From: Anaerolineales bacterium
GTDB taxonomy: Bacteria > Chloroflexota > Anaerolineae > UBA7937
Reading direction: 5' to 3'
DNA: 14,808 nucleotides
NCBI GenBank assembly: GCA_030593425.1
Contig: JAUVHF010000025.1
Coordinates: forward strand, 1-14,808
The notes beneath the pieces are model-generated. The model saw only the letters and a program-made list of their open reading frames with translations. It was not told where the DNA came from and ran no database searches. Every line of letters begins with the position of its first letter. Position 1 is the first letter of the stretch. A program made the translations under genes and the position numbers. Positions 7,402 to 14,557 of this stretch are shown piece by piece.

Positions 7402-8633
7402 ACCTTTCGCCAGGGCAGGACGGCAAGCAGGGTCAACAAAGCCAAGCCCGGCACCATCCCAAAGCACAACCCTCCACCGGGTTTCTCCACCGCCGGGGCC
7501 GGGGTCGCCTGGATGGCCCCCCTAGAAGGCAGGCCCAGGCTCTCCCGCCACTGGGCGTCCAAACTATCCTGGTCGAAGCCGTAAACCTTCATCAAGGCAT
7601 CGTCGTAGGCGGCCCCCTCTTTGAAGACGGCCAGGAGTTCCGCCATCTTCTCCTTGCCATAGGTCTTGAGCAGGAACTCGACCACGCTATAGACCTCGCC
7701 GTAGAAGAGGTTGATCTCCTCTGGCTTGCCTGTGGGGGCGGTGAGGGAGCGGACGGAGATCAGCCTATTCTCGCGGGTAGCCCTCTCCAGGGCCTGGCGA
7801 TTGGCCCCGGGGAGCTCCCCCTGGTTGTACATGGCCAGGCCCTCGTCCAGCCAGGCGGGAATGCCAGCATAGGGGTTCTCCGTGGCCAGATGAACCACGA
7901 CGTGGCTGAGTTCGTGGGCCATGGTCTTCTCCACCCCCCGGTGGGTCCCGTGCAGGAGCACCGTGCCCCTGGAGACCACTGTGCCCAGGGTGACCACCTG
8001 GGCCTCAAAAACCTCGCCCCGCGGCACCAGAGCCCCCAGCATATCAGCCTTGCTCTGATAGACCACGAGCTTGACCGGCTCCTCAAGCTCCACGCCCACC
8101 TCCTCTTCCAAGCGGGCCAGGGACTCCAGAGCGATGTCCAGGAGCCTCTGCGCGAAGGCCCTATCGGCGTCGTACCAGCAGAGGGTGACCTTCCCCTGGG
8201 TTAAGCTCTCCCACTGGAAGCGATCGTCCTCGTAGACGAAGGAAACGGGCTTGGTGTCGAGCTTGTTCCCTGCGGCATCCTCGATACGCCAGAAATACTC
8301 GATCTCGGAGAAGGGAGCGATCTCCCCCCGCTGCAAATCCATGACGTACTCGGCAGCCACCTCCTTGGCGGGGATGAAATCGGGGTACCCCCGGTTGATG
8401 ACCTCCTCTCCGTCGATGCGATAGAGCAGGACGATCTTCTCGATCTCGCTCTCGCTCCTGGCCTCGAGTCGGAATAAGATCTCCTCGGCGAAGAGGGAGT
8501 CGTAGGTGTTGGAGATGACGGTGATTCCCTCCTGGGCCAGCGAGGGCCGCGATACACTGGCCAGCAGCAGGATCGCGAAGGCCAGCGCTGTCAGCTTCTC
8601 TCCCCACCTCTTCCATCCGTTACGATAGGCCAT
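7398..8633 (-). CDS. Predicted extracytoplasmic zinc metallopeptidase (peptidase MA-like, gluzincin)
   Basis: A 411-residue exported protein. Residues 12-33 form a signal sequence with a plausible cut after SLA (31-33). An N-terminal beta-rich region (about 36-135) resembles a fibronectin-like domain seen in such proteins; that is a weak call. The peptidase core has MAHELSHVVVHL (238-249), with zinc ligands H240 and H244 and catalytic E241, and WLDEGLAMY (261-269), with E264 as the likely third ligand. This is the gluzincin HExxH...E arrangement. A C-terminal hydrophobic segment (about 389-407) ending WRKV should anchor it. The ATG at 8633 lacks a clear ribosome site. It lies 129 bases after the peptide permease and before the S41 protease, so it may process or degrade proteins outside the cell membrane. 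The natural substrate is unknown. Confidence 0.8.
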   Translation of the reverse strand: MAYRNGWKRWGEKLTALAFAILLLASVSRPSLAQEGITVISNTYDSLFAEEILFRLEARSESEIEKIVLLYRIDGEEVINRGYPDFIPAKEVAAEYVMDLQRGEIAPFSEIEYFWRIEDAAGNKLDTKPVSFVYEDDRFQWESLTQGKVTLCWYDADRAFAQRLLDIALESLARLEEEVGVELEEPVKLVVYQSKADMLGALVPRGEVFEAQVVTLGTVVSRGTVLLHGTHRGVEKTMAHELSHVVVHLATENPYAGIPAWLDEGLAMYNQGELPGANRQALERATRENRLISVRSLTAPTGKPEEINLFYGEVYSVVEFLLKTYGKEKMAELLAVFKEGAAYDDALMKVYGFDQDSLDAQWRESLGLPSRGAIQATPAPAVEKPGGGLCFGMVPGLALLTLLAVLPWRKV

Positions 8634-8762
8634 GATTTTTGCAGACCGTGCTAAAGTTGAGATAGTGCGTCGCCCCAGCTATGCACCTTGTGGCAGGACC
8701 CGCGCCTGGGCACCCGTGGAATACGAAGTCTCCGACTTTGCCGTGACAAAAAACCACGTAAG

Positions 8763-9719
8763 TCATGAGCCGGGCCGCAGGGCCTCGTTCAGGCCGTCGC
8801 CGATGAAGTTGAAGGCGAAGACCAGGGAGGCCACAACTAGGCCCGGCACCCACAGGAGGACGGGAGCGGCCGGATGGCGCCAGAATGAGTAGTTATCGTA
8901 TATCATGCTCCCCCAACTGGGCGTGGGCGGTCGGATGCCGATCCCGAAGAAGCTCAGCGTCGCCTCGGCCAAGATGGCCCCGCCCATGCCCATGGAAACC
9001 GCTACCACGATGGGGGCCAGCGCGTTGGGGAGGAGGTGGCGCCGGATGATACGCCAAGGGGAGGCCCCTATGGCCACCGCCGCCTCCACGAACTGCTCCT
9101 CCTTGAGCAATAGGATCTGGCCCCGCACCAGGCGGGCCATCCCCGGCCAACCCACCGCGCTCAGGGCGATGATGACCACCAGGACCTGGGCGTATCCAGC
9201 CTTGACGAAGCCCTCCAGGCCTTTGATGGCCCTCAGCCACGCTTCGACGCGCGGTTGGATGGTGGCCGCCACCAGGAGGGCGAAGAGCAGCCCGGGGAAG
9301 GCAAAGAGCAGATCGGCCAGGCGCATGATGAGGGCATCCACCCTTCCGCCGAGGTATCCGGCCAGGGCTCCCATGAGCAGGCCCAAAATCAGCCCCACCA
9401 GGGTCGCGGCTGGGGCGATGATGACCGCTGTGCGGGCCCCCCAGATAAGGCGGCTCAATTGGTCGCGGCCCAGCTCATCGGTGCCCAGGGGGTGCTTCCA
9501 ACTGGGCATCTGCTCCACGGCGTCCAGGTCGGTCTCCCGGTAGGAGTAGGGCGCCAGCCAGGGGGCGAAGATGCCGGTGAAGAACATCAGGCCCGCGATG
9601 AACAGGCCCACCACGGCCATCTTGTTGCGTCTGAAGCGACGCCAGAACTCCAGCCAGCCGGGGCGTCGTGCGGCCCTTGCCTGCTCCACAAGAATCCTTC
9701 GTACCCTTGCCTTTTCCAT
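8763..9719 (-). CDS. Peptide-type ABC transporter permease, DppC/OppC-like
   Basis: Inner-membrane channel subunit of an oligopeptide/nickel-type importer, 318 residues from the chosen ATG. A cytoplasmic N-terminus with LEFWRRFRRNKMA (23-35) leads into the first membrane segment. HPLGTDELGRDQLSRLIWGAR (76-96) is the diagnostic DppC/OppC periplasmic motif, of which HPLGTDELGRD is the core. The EAA coupling loop is EAAVAIGASPWRIIRRHLLP (212-231), and PPTPSWG (264-270) is also typical. The ATG at 9719 has GAGGAAA upstream. The frame is open farther to a TTG at 9797, but that lies inside a palindromic repeat, so the longer form is rejected. It follows the DppB-like gene by 125 bases that hold two hairpins. 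No ATPase gene is in the window. Confidence 0.92.
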   Translation of the reverse strand: MEKARVRRILVEQARAARRPGWLEFWRRFRRNKMAVVGLFIAGLMFFTGIFAPWLAPYSYRETDLDAVEQMPSWKHPLGTDELGRDQLSRLIWGARTAVIIAPAATLVGLILGLLMGALAGYLGGRVDALIMRLADLLFAFPGLLFALLVAATIQPRVEAWLRAIKGLEGFVKAGYAQVLVVIIALSAVGWPGMARLVRGQILLLKEEQFVEAAVAIGASPWRIIRRHLLPNALAPIVVAVSMGMGGAILAEATLSFFGIGIRPPTPSWGSMIYDNYSFWRHPAAPVLLWVPGLVVASLVFAFNFIGDGLNEALRPGS

Positions 9720-9758
9720 CGCTTTCCTCGAGCAGATTAAGGGTCTCCCGGAAGTAGG

Positions 9759-9777
9759 ATCGCCCCTCCCGGGCGAT
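9759..9777 (-). repeat. Short hairpin in the gap between the two peptide permease genes
   Basis: ATCGCCC (9759-9765) and GGGCGAT (9771-9777) form a perfect seven-base stem around a five-base loop. It lies between the second copy of the dispersed palindrome and the ribosome site of the DppC-like gene. It has no T-run and may belong to one larger dispersed element together with its neighbour. Confidence 0.45.
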
Positions 9778-9785
9778 GTTCCCTT

Positions 9786-9810
9786 CGTCGGGGGCAAGCC
9801 CCGACGCTAC
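9786..9810 (-). repeat. Dispersed GC-rich palindrome, copy 2
   Basis: On the minus strand it begins GTAGCGTCGGGGCTTG and matches copy 1 at 7373-7397 in 23 of 25 bases. The inner stem pairs CGTCGGGG (9786-9793) with CCCCGACG (9799-9806); the outer GCTAC arm has no partner here, so the copy is degenerate on one side. It sits inside the peptide importer operon, between the DppB- and DppC-like genes. Confidence 0.6.
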
Positions 9811-9844
9811 TCACCTTTTGGCACAGCAGGCTGTGGCGTCCCCG

Positions 9845-10774
9845 TTATTCGTACCGGATGCGCGGGTCAAGGAACCAGTAGCCGACATCCACCAACAGAT
9901 TGGCCAGGGTGTAGGAGCTGGCCACAAGCAGCGTCAAGGCTATGATCACCGGATAGTCCCGCGAGAAGAAGCTCTCCACCCCCAGCCGGCCGAGGCCGGG
10001 GATGCCGAAGATGGTCTCTGTGACGAAGGTGCCTGTCACCAGGCTCCCCATCATCAAGCCCAGGATGGTGAAGATAGGAATGAGGGCATTGCGCAGGACG
10101 TGGCGGAAGATGACCATTCGCTCCCTCAGCCCCTTAGCCCAGGCCGTACGCACGTAGTCCTGCCCCATCACCTCCAGCACGTTGGCCCGTGTCTGGCGCG
10201 CGAAGACGGCGATGGAGCCGGTGGAGAGCACGATGACCGGCATGATAATGCGTTGGCTGAAGATGCCATCCCAACCGCCGGTGGGAAGAAGGCGGAAACG
10301 GAAAGCCAGAAACCACATTATGATGGGGGCGATGACGAAGGTGGGAAGGGAGATGCCAGCCACCACCCCGGAGATGGTGAGGTAATCTAGCCACGTGTTT
10401 CGCCTCAGGGCGGCGATCATGCCCAAAGGGATGCCCAGGGCCACCCCCAGGGCGAGGGCCACGGCGTTCAACTGGACCGAGACCCAGAGCCGAGAGGCGA
10501 TGAGCCGGCCCACCGGCTGCCCCCGATACTTGAGCGACTCCCCGAGGTCGCCGCGCAGGGCCTTCCAGATGTAATCGGCATATTGCACGAAGAAGGGCCG
10601 ATCCAACCCCAGCTCATGCCTGACGCGGGCCACCGCTTCCGGGTTAGCGCGCGGCCCCAGCATCACCTGCACCGGGTCGCCGGGCCCGTACAGGCCCAGG
10701 GCGAAGGTGATGAGGCCGACCAGCAAAAGCAGGACGGGCAGCCACAGCAGGCGACGCACCATGTAGACGAGCAT
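9845..10774 (-). CDS. Peptide-type ABC transporter permease, DppB/OppB-like
   Basis: Channel partner of the DppC-like permease, 309 residues. The first membrane segment is at about 9-29. The periplasmic region has GPGDPVQVMLG (30-40), ANPEAVARVRHELGLDRP (43-60) and GDLGESLKY (75-83), all typical of DppB/OppB. The coupling-loop region is YVRTAWAKGLRERMVIFRH (207-225), and FVTETIFGIPGLGRLG (250-265) is the conserved near-C-terminal motif. The ATG at 10774 lies ten bases after the stop of the binding-protein gene, with a GAGGTGGAGGG ribosome site partly overlapping that spacer. The two are therefore almost certainly co-transcribed and balanced. Confidence 0.93.
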   Translation of the reverse strand: MLVYMVRRLLWLPVLLLLVGLITFALGLYGPGDPVQVMLGPRANPEAVARVRHELGLDRPFFVQYADYIWKALRGDLGESLKYRGQPVGRLIASRLWVSVQLNAVALALGVALGIPLGMIAALRRNTWLDYLTISGVVAGISLPTFVIAPIIMWFLAFRFRLLPTGGWDGIFSQRIIMPVIVLSTGSIAVFARQTRANVLEVMGQDYVRTAWAKGLRERMVIFRHVLRNALIPIFTILGLMMGSLVTGTFVTETIFGIPGLGRLGVESFFSRDYPVIIALTLLVASSYTLANLLVDVGYWFLDPRIRYE

Positions 10775-10784
10775 CCCTCCACCT

Positions 10785-12485
10785 CTATCTGCTGATGGAC
10801 ACGTACTTCAATTTGGGGATGATGGAGGGCGGATAGATCATACCCTTGACGTAGGGCTTGGTCAGCCAATACTCGGCGTCGTGGCCGATGGGTACCCAGG
10901 GAGCATCCTCCAGGATCATCTTCTCCACCCGTTGGTAGATCCCCATTCGCTTGTCGCGATCCTGCTCCACCCGCGCCTCTTCCAGGAGCCTATCCACCTC
11001 AAGGTTGCAATACTCGGTGTTGTTGTCCCGGCTCTCGCAGTGGAAGAGGATGTCCAGGAAGTCCTGGGGGTCCGGGTAGTCGGCCATCCAGCCGGCGGTG
11101 ATGCCGAACATCTGGAATCGGTGCGCCTTCAGGTCGTCAAGGTAGGTGGCCCACTCCATCTGCTCGATGGTGATCTCCACGCCCAGGTTCTCCCTGTACA
11201 TCTCCACCATGGCTGTCACGCTCCGCGCCGCCGCCCCGCCACCCCCGGGGACGCTGAGGACTATCTCCGGGAAGTTGCTGGCATCCTCGTATTCCGACTC
11301 GGCGATGAGCTGGCGAGCCTTCTCCGGATCGTAGGGGTAGCCCTCCAGCTCCGGGTTGTAGCCCGGCATGGCAGGGGGAAGGATCCCCTCAGCCGTGACC
11401 CACATCTTCTTCATCACCACATTGATGATCTTGTCCTTATCGAGGGCGTAGTTGAAGGCCTGCCGAACCTTGACGTCGTCGAAGGGCACCCTGTTGACGT
11501 TAAAGCCGATGTAGAAGGTGCTCAAAGTGGGGACGACCATGGTGAGCTCTTCGTTCAGAGGGTTAGTGGGGTCCAGCACTCGCTCGATATCGGCCAAGCC
11601 CACGGGTGTGGTGTCCAGTTCCTCGTTCTCGTACATGATCATGGCCGAGCCGCCGGCTAGGTAGAAGTGCACCCCCTCCAGGGCGGGCTTGGGCTCCCCG
11701 TAGTAGAGCTCGTTTCCCTCCAGCACGATCCTCTCTCCCAGACGGTACTCCTTGAGGCTAAAAGGACCGGTGCCGTTGGGGCGGTCGGTCCAAGGCTGAT
11801 GGGGCCCCTCCACGTTCTCGCGGTCAACGACGAAGGCGGTAGGATAGGTCAGCTTGGCCAGAAAATAGGCTTTGGGGGAGTCAATGGTTATCTCCAGAGT
11901 GTAATCGTCAACGACCCGCACGCCGGAGACCTCCTTCGTCAGGCCGCGGAGCTTGTCTTTGGCCCCTATGATGTCGCCCAGGTAGGTGTCGGCCACCACC
12001 GATCCCGTGGCCGGGTCGCAGGCCCGCTCGATGGAGTATTTGAACTCCTGGGCCGTGACCGGCTTCCCGTCATGGAACTTCACGTCCTTACGGAGATAGA
12101 AGGTGTAGACAGTGCCATCCTGGCTCATCTCCCACCTTTCTGCGATGTCGGGCACCACCTCCAGGTCGGGGTTCAGGGTAACCAAGCCGCTGAAGATCTC
12201 CACGATGTAGCCGGCCGAGGTGACATCCTGGGCGAGGGCCGGGTCCAGAGTGGGGGGCTCGCCGCCCGGGAGATTCAAGACGGCCTCGCGGCGGACTACC
12301 CTCTGTGTGGGCGTAGGCGTAGGTTGGAGGGTCGGGGTAGGCGGGCCTGGCCGCTCGGCCTCCTCCGGCCGACCGAGTTGCAGCTTGTCATATGCCCAAT
12401 AGGCAACCCCGCCGAAGCAGGTCAGAAGCAGACAGCTCAGAAGCACGGCTGCGATAGCTATCCAGAGCCACCTATCTTTGCCCAT
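10785..12485 (-). CDS. Family 5 extracytoplasmic binding protein, oligopeptide-type (OppA/DppA-like), membrane tethered
   Basis: Ligand-binding component for the adjacent permeases. Family 5 members bind oligopeptides, dipeptides, nickel or some sugars; peptides are the default inference. From the ATG at 12485 the protein has 566 residues. A hydrophobic segment (about 6-30, contains C18 and C23) is followed by a Pro/Thr tether (PPTPTLQPTPTPT, about 47-60) and the SBP_bac_5 domain. GLVTLNPDLEVVPDIAERW (about 100-118) and FHDGKPVTAQEF (about 137-148) are family signatures. Neither cysteine sits in a good lipobox and the hydrophobic stretch continues past them, so an uncleaved anchor is more likely than a lipoprotein, though LLSC18 could be a weak site. 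The frame is open to a TTG at 12500, but AAGGAGG with six bases to the ATG settles the start. A promoter about 210 bases upstream faces it. Confidence 0.92.
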   Translation of the reverse strand: MGKDRWLWIAIAAVLLSCLLLTCFGGVAYWAYDKLQLGRPEEAERPGPPTPTLQPTPTPTQRVVRREAVLNLPGGEPPTLDPALAQDVTSAGYIVEIFSGLVTLNPDLEVVPDIAERWEMSQDGTVYTFYLRKDVKFHDGKPVTAQEFKYSIERACDPATGSVVADTYLGDIIGAKDKLRGLTKEVSGVRVVDDYTLEITIDSPKAYFLAKLTYPTAFVVDRENVEGPHQPWTDRPNGTGPFSLKEYRLGERIVLEGNELYYGEPKPALEGVHFYLAGGSAMIMYENEELDTTPVGLADIERVLDPTNPLNEELTMVVPTLSTFYIGFNVNRVPFDDVKVRQAFNYALDKDKIINVVMKKMWVTAEGILPPAMPGYNPELEGYPYDPEKARQLIAESEYEDASNFPEIVLSVPGGGGAAARSVTAMVEMYRENLGVEITIEQMEWATYLDDLKAHRFQMFGITAGWMADYPDPQDFLDILFHCESRDNNTEYCNLEVDRLLEEARVEQDRDKRMGIYQRVEKMILEDAPWVPIGHDAEYWLTKPYVKGMIYPPSIIPKLKYVSISR

Positions 12486-12697
12486 CTCATCCTCCTTCAA
12501 GCATTAACAACTTCGCTACTGACGAATGCGCTTCCTCCCTTTGGAATCGGCCAAAGGCGAGGACAAAGGACCATCTCTACGTGGTGTGTAGTCATGTAGG
12601 GGATCCCCTCCCTCCCGAGAGCTGTTGATAACATAGCATACTTCATCTCCCAGCAACACTCAAAAGGGAGACTACTGTTGGTATCTTCCTGCCTTTA

Positions 12698-12725
12698 ATT
12701 ATATCAGGCATTCTTGTGTAATCAA
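12698..12725 (-). promoter_or_regulatory. Predicted promoter of the peptide importer operon
   Basis: Read on the minus strand, the -35 box is TTGATT (12725-12720), the spacer is 16 bases and the -10 is a perfect TATAAT (12703-12698) extended by TGA just upstream. The start site would be near 12691, giving an untranslated leader of about 200 bases before the ATG at 12485. Consensus match is good. Confidence 0.65.
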
Positions 12726-12956
12726 GAAATGAGTGTTTTGTATTGGTTGGGTTCACCACCTAGCACCTGGCTTGCCTTGCGTAAGGTTTGCTCCCTGGGC
12801 TACTCTCCTGTGCCATCACTCTCCTCTTGGTGCTGATCCCTATAACAGCCCCCTCATATTACCAGTCCACCCCAAGGACGAGATGCTCTCTCAAACACCC
12901 CCTGGCCCTGCTGCCAAGAAGTGGTCACGATGTCTTGGCTCACCTACGCCCCTCCC

Positions 12957-12985
12957 TTGACAAGGGTAGAATGATGTGATAAAAT
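12957..12985 (+). promoter_or_regulatory. Near-consensus promoter of the thioredoxin-CcdA gene
   Basis: A perfect -35 box TTGACA (12957-12962), a 17-base spacer and -10 TAAAAT (12980-12985) extended by TGA form the strongest promoter in the window. The expected start site is about 12992. A strong promoter with a palindrome on its start site suggests repression under basal conditions. Confidence 0.75.
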
Positions 12986-12992
12986 ATCGCCG

Positions 12993-13014
12993 CCCCCCAT
13001 ATGGGGAGGGGTAT
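12993..13014 (+). promoter_or_regulatory. C-tract/G-tract palindrome at the start site, candidate operator
   Basis: CCCCATATGGGG (12995-13006) is a perfect 12-base palindrome lying in a wider C-run / AT-centre / G-run stretch ending AGGGGTAT. It overlaps the predicted start site of the promoter at 12957-12985. Operators of the CsoR/RcnR/CstR repressor family have this kind of C-run, AT-rich centre and G-run with an outer TA. The class assignment is inference, and no such regulator gene is in the window. Confidence 0.4.
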
Positions 13015-13115
13015 GACTGATCACAATGTTGGGGGAAAGTGTGCCTGTTCAGTCCGGGGAGGGGGCCTAGCGCCGACCAAAGGTATGTCGAGCCGTGTAA
13101 GTGAGGGAAGATAGG

Positions 13116-14423
13116 GTGTTAAGGCTATCGGTGTGCAAGGGTTCAAAACGAGCGGAGATTGAGAATAAACCGAATAGGACACCCCTCGCCACTAAGGTGC
13201 TTCTAGGCCTCTCACTGGCTCTCCTGCTAGTTTCGCTGTCCAAGGGCGTGGTTTCAGCCGATGACGGGGGAGGGGATAAGGCACATATCTTTTTCAGTTC
13301 GGGATGTGGTGAGTGTGTTCGTTACGTGGAGCGTTCGCTCATCCCGGCCTTGGAGGAGCAAGGTTTTCGAGGGCGCGTTGAGCATCACGACTACTTAACT
13401 CCCCAGGGGCGGCAAACTCTCGTCGCCCTGGTGGAGGAGATCGGCCTCTCCCCAGAGGTGCGCAGTTCCCTCTATGCGCTTGTGCCTAGCGAAGAGGGTA
13501 CCATCGTCTTTTTGGGCCATGTGCCCGCTTTCCTCGTAGAAGAGATACTAGTCAGTAATGATCTGCCCCCCGATGTCATTGTGGCCCAGCCGGTGATGAC
13601 CGACCACCCCTCATCTTACCGCTTGGGCAACTTCCAAGGCGAGATGCAAGAATTTGCCATCGATACGCCCCTCGAAGAGGCCCTGCACGAGTCCCGTTCT
13701 CTCTTCCAAGCCGGCGCGGAGCCGGTAATGGCGACCATTACCGAAGGGCTGGCTACTCTTCTCCCCTCGGTGATCATCGCTGGCCTCGTGGACGGGATCA
13801 ACCCCTGTGCCTTCGCCGTGATCCTTTTCCTTATCGCCTTCCTCTATACGTTGCGGCGCGCCAAGAAGGAGATCTTGAAACTTGGCGGCGTTTACATCGC
13901 TGCCATCTACTTCGTATATCTTTTGATCGGCTTGGGTATCCTGAGGGCGGTCTCTCTCACTTCCCAGCCCCACATCTGGGCGAAGTTAGCCAGCATCCTG
14001 CTCATAATCCTGGGGCTAATCAATCTGAAGGACTACTTCTGGCCCCATCTGCCAGTGCACTTGACTATGCCCTCCTTCGCCCATGAACGGATGCCCGACC
14101 TGGTGAAGAGGGCCTCGGTGCCAGCCACCTTGGTGATGGGTGGACTGGTAGGGCTCTGCACTTTCCCCTGTTCAGGGGGTATCTATGTCTCCATGGTGAC
14201 CTTGCTGGCCGCGAAGACCACCTTCGCATTGGGCGTGGGCTACTTGTTGTTGTATAACCTGATGTTCGTGACCCCCCTGGTGGCCATCGTCGGTCTGGCT
14301 GGCAACCGGCTCACGGCCAAGGCCTGGGCTAGCTGGGAGCGCGCACACAGCCGGGATCTGCGCCTCTGGTACGGATTGATAATGGTGGCTATGGGGATCA
14401 TCGTACTCTTTTGGATTATCTAG
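13116..14423 (+). CDS. Exported thioredoxin-like domain fused to CcdA-type thiol-disulfide membrane domain
   Basis: Predicted to move reducing equivalents from the cytoplasm to an extracytoplasmic thioredoxin-like domain, as DsbD/CcdA proteins do for cytochrome c maturation or disulfide repair. From the GTG at 13116 the protein has 435 residues. A signal or anchor segment at about 27-48 is followed by a thioredoxin/glutaredoxin-like part, IFFSSGCGECVRYVE (58-72), with a CGEC redox pair (C64, C67). The CcdA part has about six membrane segments from about 215 on, with the redox cysteines in GINPCAF (C231) and TFPCSG (C352), plus a nearby C348. The GTG at 13116 has GAGGG eight bases before it; the frame is open to a GTG at 13101 without a ribosome site, and a GTG at 13131 with AAGG is also possible. 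It is preceded by a near-consensus promoter and followed by a DUF2085 gene. Confidence 0.85.
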   Translation: MLRLSVCKGSKRAEIENKPNRTPLATKVLLGLSLALLLVSLSKGVVSADDGGGDKAHIFFSSGCGECVRYVERSLIPALEEQGFRGRVEHHDYLTPQGRQTLVALVEEIGLSPEVRSSLYALVPSEEGTIVFLGHVPAFLVEEILVSNDLPPDVIVAQPVMTDHPSSYRLGNFQGEMQEFAIDTPLEEALHESRSLFQAGAEPVMATITEGLATLLPSVIIAGLVDGINPCAFAVILFLIAFLYTLRRAKKEILKLGGVYIAAIYFVYLLIGLGILRAVSLTSQPHIWAKLASILLIILGLINLKDYFWPHLPVHLTMPSFAHERMPDLVKRASVPATLVMGGLVGLCTFPCSGGIYVSMVTLLAAKTTFALGVGYLLLYNLMFVTPLVAIVGLAGNRLTAKAWASWERAHSRDLRLWYGLIMVAMGIIVLFWII

Positions 14424-14522
14424 GCCTGTAGTGGAGGTTGATATCTTGGGACTGGGCGGAGGGGATGGCTGTAGGCTCCGGCAAGGCAGTGGCCATAGGC
14501 CTGCGATCGTATCCGGGTTGCG

Positions 14523-14528
14523 TATAAT
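14523..14528 (+). promoter_or_regulatory. Perfect -10 box before the DUF2085 gene, weak -35
   Basis: TATAAT (14523-14528) lies 29 bases before the ATG at 14558. The best -35 candidate, CTGCGA (14501-14506), matches only half of the consensus at 16-base spacing, so the promoter is tentative. If real, the gene has a very short leader of about 20 bases. Confidence 0.35.
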
Positions 14529-14557
14529 ACCAGGTAAAACTTTAGTCCAGGTCGGTG

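Larger units (their letters stand above)
12486..13115. other. Gene-free divergent region: leader of the peptide operon, two promoters and unexplained sequence
   Basis: Bases 12486-12690 are the likely untranslated leader of the minus-strand binding-protein gene, with a perfect 12-base palindrome AGGGGATCCCCT (12598-12609). Bases 12698-12725 hold its promoter. In 12726-12956 I see no gene, terminator or repeat; short open frames there lack ribosome sites and family features. Bases 12957-12985 hold the plus-strand promoter for the thioredoxin-CcdA gene, followed by a palindrome and a leader of about 120 bases that matches no riboswitch I know. Confidence 0.55.

Noticed and set aside
6079..7584. 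A 501-codon open frame on the plus strand opposite the S41 protease gene
   Set aside because: It is a mirror frame of a GC-rich gene: no domain pattern, low-complexity composition, and the minus strand encodes a complete protease with catalytic dyad and PDZ domain.
7386..8204. A 272-codon plus-strand frame opposite the MA-like peptidase
   Set aside because: No family features or suitable ribosome site; it is antisense to the HELSH-containing gene.
9720..9797. N-terminal extension of the DppC-like permease to a TTG at 9797
   Set aside because: The extension is translated repeat and hairpin sequence with a low-complexity, non-family composition, while GAGGAAA precedes the ATG at 9719.
10881..12599. 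Two long plus-strand open frames opposite the peptide binding-protein gene
   Set aside because: Both mirror the real gene through codon bias. They have no recognisable domains, and the minus-strand family 5 signatures are unambiguous.
12601..12618. G-run cluster on the minus strand as a possible G-quadruplex
   Set aside because: Only three adjacent G-runs are close together; the fourth is about 40 bases away, so the case is weak.
12733..12979. Small plus-strand open frames in the gene-free region
   Set aside because: No ribosome sites, no recognisable motif, and they overlap each other in different frames and run into the promoter at 12957.
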